A stretch of DNA of 18,721 nucleotides, taken from NCBI GenBank assembly GCA_019423265.1, contig JAHZBS010000014.1, forward strand, positions 4,143 through 22,863. The letters are read 5' to 3'. Shown in pieces: positions 14,286 through 18,721 of the stretch. The first letter of the stretch is position 1. Each line of letters starts with the position of its first letter. The stretch comes from Clostridiales bacterium. GTDB taxonomy: Bacteria; Bacillota_A; Clostridia; Lachnospirales; Bianqueaceae. The translations under genes were made by a program, and so were the position numbers. The notes under the pieces are model-generated. The model was not told where the DNA came from. It saw only the letters and a program-made list of their open reading frames with translations, and searched no databases.

Positions 14286-15173
14286 GTGGCAGACTTGGAA
14301 GGGCCTGTTCGGACAAGCCAGCAGATCAACCATGACCGGATCGGAGGATTTCATATTAACAGCGGGGTGCTGACCGTCAGCCATGTGCCGGATCACAGCC
14401 ATGATTTTGAAGAGCTGGTCTGCATTCTGGATGGCAAGGGGGAACAGATCATCAATGGAAAGTCTTTTGAGATCAAGGCCGGGGACGTGTTTGTGATCCA
14501 GGGGCAGGACCGGCATGGTTTTGCCAATCTGGATCATGTGCATATCGTCAACCTCGGATATCAAAGGCGGTATCTTGAGGAGATGGAGCATGTGTTCCTG
14601 GCCATTCCAGGCTTCTCCCCCATGTTTTACGTGGCGCCGAGACATCGGAATCTTCTGGCGTTTGAGAGCCGGCTGAATTTGAAACCCACGGAGCTATCGA
14701 ATCTGGCGCTCATGATCGACCAATTTAAGCAGGAATTTACCCGTAAGCGGGCGTTCTCAGAAGCGGTGTTGCAAGTTTGCTTTTATCAGATCGTGGCGTT
14801 TCTCTCGGATCAGTATTCCCAGGAGCCGTCGGATGCCCCTAGAGGGCGCTTTTTGGCTCTGGCGCCAGTTTTGCGGTATATCGAAGAGCAGTATATGCAT
14901 CCCATCACCCTGGAGGAGCTGACGAAGCAGGCGGGCATGTGTACGAACCAGTTTCTGCGCGCATTCAATGAATTAATCCAGACGTCGCCTATCGACTATG
15001 TGATCCGCGTCCGGATACAAAAAGCCTGCGAACTGTTGAAAAGGGGCGACCGGACCATTACGGACGTGGCCTATGACGTTGGATTTCGGGATAGCAATTA
15101 TTTTTCCAGAATTTTTAAGAAGATCACCGACTGCACTCCCGGCGAATATCGCAAGAAGGTGAGATCGTGCTAG
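14286..15173 (+). CDS. AraC-family regulator with N-terminal cupin domain (second copy)
   Basis: 295 residues starting with GTG after a purine-rich GGGAAGGGGGAGGGA site. The cupin domain (about 20-105) contains VPDHSHDFEELVCILDGKGEQ and IKAGDVFVI, as in RhaS/RhaR-like proteins. The AraC domain (about 193-292) contains ITLEELTKQAGMCTNQFLRAF and VAYDVGFRDSNYFSRIFKKITDCTPGEYRKK. It is downstream of the oxidoreductase with a 26-bp gap and no terminator, so probably co-transcribed with it. It may act on the next gene (uroporphyrinogen-decarboxylase family), whose promoter has no good -35. Inducer unknown. Confidence 0.93.
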   Translation: MADLEGPVRTSQQINHDRIGGFHINSGVLTVSHVPDHSHDFEELVCILDGKGEQIINGKSFEIKAGDVFVIQGQDRHGFANLDHVHIVNLGYQRRYLEEMEHVFLAIPGFSPMFYVAPRHRNLLAFESRLNLKPTELSNLALMIDQFKQEFTRKRAFSEAVLQVCFYQIVAFLSDQYSQEPSDAPRGRFLALAPVLRYIEEQYMHPITLEELTKQAGMCTNQFLRAFNELIQTSPIDYVIRVRIQKACELLKRGDRTITDVAYDVGFRDSNYFSRIFKKITDCTPGEYRKKVRSC

Positions 15174-15212
15174 TTTTATCGGGGATAGTGAAGGCGGCGG
15201 ACGGAGGATTCT

Positions 15213-15220
15213 GCTATACT
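15213..15220 (+). promoter_or_regulatory. Possible extended -10 promoter of the URO-D-family gene
   Basis: TGC-TATACT (-10 at 15215-15220), no recognisable -35. The predicted leader to the ATG at 15261 is about 34 nt. It lies in the 87-bp gap after the second AraC-type gene; read-through from upstream is also possible. Confidence 0.45.
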
Positions 15221-15260
15221 CTCTTTACACCATGTGAGTGATGGAAAGGAGCGTATCGGG

Positions 15261-16331
15261 ATGAATTTTGAGGAATATCGCTTAGACGATGCGGTGTTGT
15301 GCCGGTATGATCGGGTATACAATGCCTACAGGCAGATGTACGGTGATCCGGATCACCGGGAGCCTAAATTTATAGCGGCGTTGCCCAGCGAATATAACCC
15401 TGTTTGGGAGGAAAGGCTGGCCGATCCGGCTGTCATGCTGAAGGCTGAGCTAGAAAGCTTAAGGCCCCATATCGAGGCGGAGGATGATGCGGTTCTATCG
15501 GTGAGGGTCCAGTTCGGCACGGCGGTTGTGGCGGAAGCTTTTGGGTGTGAGATCGCTGTTCCACCCAACAATCTGCCATGCGCCAAGACCCATGTTGTGA
15601 AAAGCCTGGAGCAAATTCCGTATTTGGAGAAGCCGTCCAAGGAGTGTCCCACCTATCGCAGGGTTCGGGATTGGACGGAGTATTATATGGAGCATATTCC
15701 GGAGGGATATCAAATCCAGATGGCGGATATTCAGGGGCCCTTCAATAACGCCCATCTGATCCGGGGCAATGATATATTTTATGATCTCTACGACGCCCCT
15801 GAGATGGTGCAGCAGCTCATGGCCATCGTCACGGACCACATAGCGGACTATGCCAGCTGGCAGCGGGAGTGGACAAATGCCATGGATGGATGGTTTTTTG
15901 ACTGGGGCGCCTTGTGGAAGGGCAATGGACGGATCTCCAACTGTTCTCTTCACATGCTGGGAATAGAGCACTATGAGGAGCATATCCATGCCCACGATGT
16001 GGAGCTAATCCGGCGGCTGAATGAGGGGCGCATCCACTACTGTGGCACAACCAAAGGCATTATTGAAAAGATTGCGGCAATTCCAGGCGTCAATGGCATT
16101 GATTACGATTCGAGCCTTCACGACGTGGAAGAGACGGCGCAGATCGTTCCGGATCACGTAGCTCTTTTGCAGGACGTGGCCGTTGACTCCCCCCTGTACA
16201 ACAGGATGCTGAACAGCCGCCGATGGCCCATACCGAAGCGCAACATGATCTTCCGGATCACGGGCTTAAAGACGCCGGCTCAGGCAAAAGAGGTTATCGC
16301 CCGGCTGCGGAGAAACGCGGAGAATTCTTGA
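15261..16331 (+). CDS. Uroporphyrinogen decarboxylase (URO-D)-family protein, probable methyltransferase-like
   Basis: 356 residues. The overall pattern is that of the URO-D/MtaA superfamily (PF01208): an N-terminal region without motif, MADIQGPFNNAHLI, YDAPEMVQQLMAIVTDHI, FFDWGALWKG and then HYCGTTKGIIEKIAAIPGVNGIDY. H259-x-C261 resembles the start of the zinc site of cobalamin-dependent methyltransferases such as MtaA, but no later Cys follows, so the usual HxC...C site is incomplete. Distant URO-D paralogues of this sort are frequent in sugar and aromatic gene clusters of Clostridia and are mostly uncharacterised; true haem synthesis is unlikely here. The start at 15261 is chosen because AAGGAG stands 9 bases upstream; an in-frame GTG at 15234 has no such site. 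Its stop codon lies inside the -35 of the next promoter. Confidence 0.82.
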   Translation: MNFEEYRLDDAVLCRYDRVYNAYRQMYGDPDHREPKFIAALPSEYNPVWEERLADPAVMLKAELESLRPHIEAEDDAVLSVRVQFGTAVVAEAFGCEIAVPPNNLPCAKTHVVKSLEQIPYLEKPSKECPTYRRVRDWTEYYMEHIPEGYQIQMADIQGPFNNAHLIRGNDIFYDLYDAPEMVQQLMAIVTDHIADYASWQREWTNAMDGWFFDWGALWKGNGRISNCSLHMLGIEHYEEHIHAHDVELIRRLNEGRIHYCGTTKGIIEKIAAIPGVNGIDYDSSLHDVEETAQIVPDHVALLQDVAVDSPLYNRMLNSRRWPIPKRNMIFRITGLKTPAQAKEVIARLRRNAENS

Positions 16332-16356
16332 CATTGCGGTGAGAGTATAGTACAAT
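16328..16356 (+). promoter_or_regulatory. Near-consensus promoter of the CBM9-like / yjbQ pair, overlapping a stop codon
   Basis: TTGACA (16328-16333), exactly 17 bp, TACAAT (16351-16356). The TGA stop of the URO-D-family gene (16329-16331) is contained in the -35. The predicted start point lies near 16363. Confidence 0.8.
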
Positions 16357-16370
16357 GGCACTATCGTTAC

Positions 16371-16403
16371 AGACGAAGCCCATGAGGTTCATGGGCTTCG
16401 TTT
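16371..16403 (+). other. 15-bp stem-loop at the 5' end of the CBM9-like transcript
   Basis: ACGAAGCCCATGA (16373-16385) pairs perfectly with TCATGGGCTTCGT (16389-16401) around a GGT loop; a G-U and an A-U pair extend it to 15 bp. Only three T follow before TCGG, so as a terminator for the upstream gene it is weak. Starting about 8 nt after the predicted start point, it could stabilise or attenuate the downstream mRNA. Confidence 0.7.
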
Positions 16404-16447
16404 CGGTTATCCACAGCCATAGGAATGACAGAGAGGACGCGAAAAGT

Positions 16448-17056
16448 ATGGAGTATGAAATCATGACAGTGGCAGAGATTCCGGACTGGAATCTGATTCC
16501 CCAGGCGCGGATTGCCACCTACGCCTGGGGAGGCGACTATCGCCCGCTTGCATGGGCTAGGCTCTGTTTTGTGCCGAGACGGGGATTTTTCCTCCGGTTG
16601 GAGTGCGAGGAGACGGATCCGAAGGCCACGTACGAGAAGACCAACGATCCGGTCTGCAAGGACAGCTGCATGGAGGCATTTCTCAACTTTAAACCGGAGC
16701 TGCCCGGCAGCGGATACTTGAACCTGGAAGCCAACGCGAAAGGGACGCTTCTGTGCGGCTACGGAAGGGACCGGTATGGCCGAAAGAGTTTGGGCGATCT
16801 CGGGGCGCCCTATCCGGCGGTGACGCCTTTTATATCGGCGAGCTCGTGGGGATGGGAAGCGGAGATTCCGCTGCCGCTGCTTCGGCAAGTGTACGGGGAG
16901 GCGGAGTTTGTCCCCGGAGACCGGCTCAAGGGGAATTTCTACAAATGTGGAGATGAGACGGAGCCCCCTCACTATGGGAGTTGGAGCCCGATCCAGAATC
17001 CGACTCCGGACTTCCACAGGCCGGAAGGGTTTGGGGATCTGGTGATTCGGCCATGA
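16448..17056 (+). CDS. Carbohydrate-binding family 9-like (CBM9_2) domain protein
   Basis: 202 residues forming essentially one domain, as in the carbohydrate-binding family 9-like group (PF16011). Typical blocks are an early aromatic stretch (ATYAWGGDYRPLAWARL), DPVCKDSCMEAFLNF, YLNLEANAKGTLL, SSWGWEAEIPLPLL, LKGNFYKCGDETEPPHYGSW and a final FHRPEGFGDLVI. The start at 16448 fits the domain and follows GAGAGGA; an ATG at 16355 in the same frame lies inside the -10 box and is rejected. No signal peptide is seen, so this stand-alone module is probably cytoplasmic, unlike CBM9 modules of secreted xylanases. Function unknown. It overlaps the yjbQ-like gene by the 4-base ATGA. Confidence 0.83.
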   Translation: MEYEIMTVAEIPDWNLIPQARIATYAWGGDYRPLAWARLCFVPRRGFFLRLECEETDPKATYEKTNDPVCKDSCMEAFLNFKPELPGSGYLNLEANAKGTLLCGYGRDRYGRKSLGDLGAPYPAVTPFISASSWGWEAEIPLPLLRQVYGEAEFVPGDRLKGNFYKCGDETEPPHYGSWSPIQNPTPDFHRPEGFGDLVIRP

Positions 17057-17475
17057 AAAAGAAGGAGTATGAGCTTCATACGAAACCGGAAGGTCTGTAT
17101 TCCATTACGGATAAAGTGAGGGCGGCGGTCCGGGAGAGCGGTGTCCGGGAGGGCTTCTGCATCGTTTTCTGCCCACACACTACGGCGGGGATCACCATCA
17201 ATGAAAATGCGGATCCCGATGTGGCGAGGGATATCCTGTATGGCCTGAAGCAGACATTTCCGGAGCGCCCGGAATATCAACACATGGAGGGGAATACGAA
17301 TGCCCATCTGAAGGCAAGCTATATGGGAAGCAGCGCCACCGTTCTCATCGAGGATGGAGAGCTTGTGCTGGGTATTTGGCAGGGGATTTATTTCTGTGAG
17401 TTTGACGGCCCTCGAAAGCGTAAGTTTTATGTCAAGGTTGTCGGGGATGGGGAGACGGCTACTGCGAAAGTGTGA
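17053..17475 (+). CDS. yjbQ: YjbQ / UPF0047 family protein
   Basis: 140 residues, the normal length of the family (PF01894). FCPHTTAGITINENADPDV (His42 among the conserved residues), HMEGNTNAHLKASYMGSS and LGIWQGIYFCEFDGPRKR are its hallmark blocks. E. coli YjbQ has a weak thiamine-phosphate-synthase activity, hence the name 'secondary thiamine-phosphate synthase', but the physiological role is unclear. The ATG overlaps the TGA of the CBM9-like gene (ATGA), so the two are translationally coupled. The last 17 bp overlap the end of the glycerate kinase gene on the other strand. Confidence 0.95.
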   Translation: MKKKEYELHTKPEGLYSITDKVRAAVRESGVREGFCIVFCPHTTAGITINENADPDVARDILYGLKQTFPERPEYQHMEGNTNAHLKASYMGSSATVLIEDGELVLGIWQGIYFCEFDGPRKRKFYVKVVGDGETATAKV

Positions 17476-18595
17476 GCAGCCGAATGAGCGTATCTACGGT
17501 TTTGGCCAGATCGTCGGGCGCGCGGTGAATCAGCGCGGGATATTCTGCGGCGATCCGGTTGATACTAAGGACAGCGGTAACGCCTAAATCGTAGGCGCTC
17601 TCTATGTCGTCCCCGATATCGCCTGCCAGAACGATCACGGGGGTTCCCACGGCTTTGGCGCGGGTTGCGATTCCCCAGATCACCTTTCCGCCTAAGCTTT
17701 GGCTATCGAATTTCCCTTCTCCGGTTAGGATCAGATCCGCTTTTTTTGCCAGCTCTTCGAAGCACACCATATCGAGCAGCGTTTGTATGCCGGACTGTAG
17801 CTGGGCGTGGAGAAATACGTGGGCGGCGGCGCCGATTCCCCCAGCCGCACCGCCGCCGGGGAGGTGGAGGATCGAATCCTGCCCGCATGAATCCAGCAAG
17901 CCCGAAAGATGAAGCAGCCCTTTATCCAGGAGCTCAACCATTTCGGCGTCGGCTCCTTTTTGCGGCGCAAATACGTGGGCGGCGCCGGAGGGGCCGCAGA
18001 GCGGATTGGTGACATCGCACATGGCGACGAAGGGCGTGGCCAGGACTCGAGAATCCAACCCTGTCATATCGATGGCTTGAATATCTTGCAGCGTGCCGCC
18101 TGTGGGAAGGAATACCTGTCCGCGGGCATCGTAGAATCGCACCCCTAAGGCCGAGGCAAGGCCGCAGCCGCCGTCATTGGTGCAGCTGCCGCCGAGAGCC
18201 AGCAGCACCCGGGATGGAGAGTGGTCCAGCGCTTTCTGTAACAGCTGCCCAACACCGTAGCTGGTGGTCAGGGAGGGGTTTTTCCGCGCGCCTACTAGAG
18301 GCAGTCCGGCGGCGGCGGCCACCTCTACCACAGCGGTACCGTCAGGCAGAAGACCGAAGGAGGCTTGGAGGGGCTCCAGATAAGGTCCCTTAACGCTTGC
18401 GCTGATTTTTTGGCCGCCGCATGCGGCGAGAAATGCGTCGACAGTCCCCTCGCCGCCGTCAGCGACAGGAATGGTGCGGACATGACAATCTGGCAGAGCA
18501 GAGTGAATCTGCCGCTCTATGATATCACAAACCTCAAGGGAGCGCATGGTTCCCTTGAAGGAATCGGGAATGACTAGGACGTTGGATACTTGCAT
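17459..18595 (-). CDS. Glycerate kinase (GarK/GlxK type)
   Basis: 378 residues, the usual length for glycerate kinase type I (PF02595). Signature blocks: VIPDSFKGTMRS (residues 9-20), VADGGEGTVDAF, LGGSCTNDGGCG, GGGAAGGIGAA and LTGEGKFDSQSLGGKV. It phosphorylates D-glycerate with ATP, feeding 2- or 3-phosphoglycerate into glycolysis; in bacteria it is typically the last step of glucarate/galactarate or glyoxylate breakdown. GGAGGTCATCACC precedes the ATG. It fits a uronate/aldarate theme, though no aldarate dehydratase or tartronate-semialdehyde reductase is in the window. It converges on and overlaps the yjbQ-like gene by 17 bp with no terminator between. Confidence 0.95.
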   Translation of the reverse strand: MQVSNVLVIPDSFKGTMRSLEVCDIIERQIHSALPDCHVRTIPVADGGEGTVDAFLAACGGQKISASVKGPYLEPLQASFGLLPDGTAVVEVAAAAGLPLVGARKNPSLTTSYGVGQLLQKALDHSPSRVLLALGGSCTNDGGCGLASALGVRFYDARGQVFLPTGGTLQDIQAIDMTGLDSRVLATPFVAMCDVTNPLCGPSGAAHVFAPQKGADAEMVELLDKGLLHLSGLLDSCGQDSILHLPGGGAAGGIGAAAHVFLHAQLQSGIQTLLDMVCFEELAKKADLILTGEGKFDSQSLGGKVIWGIATRAKAVGTPVIVLAGDIGDDIESAYDLGVTAVLSINRIAAEYPALIHRAPDDLAKTVDTLIRLLTLSQ

Positions 18596-18642
18596 GGTGA
18601 TGACCTCCGAGATTGTATATTGTTGAGAAAGGAGTCTGCTTA

Positions 18643-18721
18643 TTGGATCTGCAGGTACAGATAAAAGCGTTGAAATATTTGCTGCGGTTGATGAATGGGG
18701 AGATCGACAAGATGCCCCATG
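18643..18721 (+). CDS. Start of an unidentified gene (3' end outside window)
   Basis: A TTG codon at 18643 is preceded at 8 bases by AAAGGAG (18628-18634), and the frame is open for the remaining 26 codons. The visible residues begin LDLQVQIKALKYLLRLMNGE, which could form an amphipathic helix. Too short to recognise a family. It is divergent from glycerate kinase with 47 bp between the starts. Confidence 0.5.
   Translation, partial: MDLQVQIKALKYLLRLMNGEIDKMPH

Noticed and set aside
16355..16447. N-terminal extension of the CBM9-like protein starting at 16355
   Set aside because: The ATG lies in the -10 box and the extension is translated hairpin sequence with no family similarity.
17665..18012. 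Arg/Pro-rich open frames opposite and within the glycerate kinase gene
   Set aside because: Low-complexity composition from GC-rich codons of the real gene; no independent signals.

Overview
The window looks like chromosomal accessory DNA of a moderately GC-rich Bacillota (class Clostridia, probably a gut anaerobe). The basis is the AGGAGG-type ribosome sites, the GTG and TTG starts, the YesM/YesN-type two-component pair, several AraC and LacI regulators, and many sigma-A promoters with a TGn (often TATGn) extended -10. This placement is inference; there is no rRNA or other marker gene here.

Left block (1-6640): the 3' end of a YesM-type sensor kinase meets a YesN-type response regulator tail to tail. 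Across a 245-bp regulatory region with two sets of direct repeats, a four-gene operon runs rightwards: a CapA-like protein, a CE15-like (glucuronoyl esterase family) alpha/beta hydrolase, a TIM-barrel sugar isomerase/epimerase and a Gfo/Idh/MocA oxidoreductase. It ends at a strong intrinsic terminator (6593-6636). None of the four products has a visible signal peptide, so this reads as cytoplasmic processing of an imported, probably uronate-containing, sugar.

Second block (6641-9113): a LacI-type repressor gene with its own promoter and palindromic candidate operators is translationally coupled (GTGA overlap) to a GH39-like glycosidase.

Third block (9124-11315): an O-antigen-ligase-like membrane protein and an unrecognised multi-pass membrane protein are transcribed divergently. 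The second appears to be preceded by an 11-codon leader ORF whose stop overlaps the main start (ATGA).

Fourth block (11322-15173): a PhnP-like metallo-beta-lactamase-fold hydrolase and an AraC/cupin regulator run leftwards. A second Gfo/Idh/MocA oxidoreductase and a second AraC/cupin regulator run rightwards from a shared divergent promoter region.

Fifth block (15174-18721): a uroporphyrinogen-decarboxylase-family protein; then, from a near-consensus promoter that overlaps its stop codon and is followed by a 15-bp hairpin, a CBM9-like domain protein coupled to a YjbQ (UPF0047) protein. A glycerate kinase on the opposite strand overlaps the YjbQ gene by 17 bp. A new gene probably begins at the right edge.

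Taken together this is a regulator-rich carbohydrate (plausibly uronate/xylan-type) catabolic island. It has intracellular esterase, glycosidase, isomerase and dehydrogenase functions and a glycerate kinase, but no transporter inside the window. Nothing resembling a phage, insertion sequence, CRISPR array, tRNA or rRNA was seen, and no gene-free stretch exceeds 300 bases.
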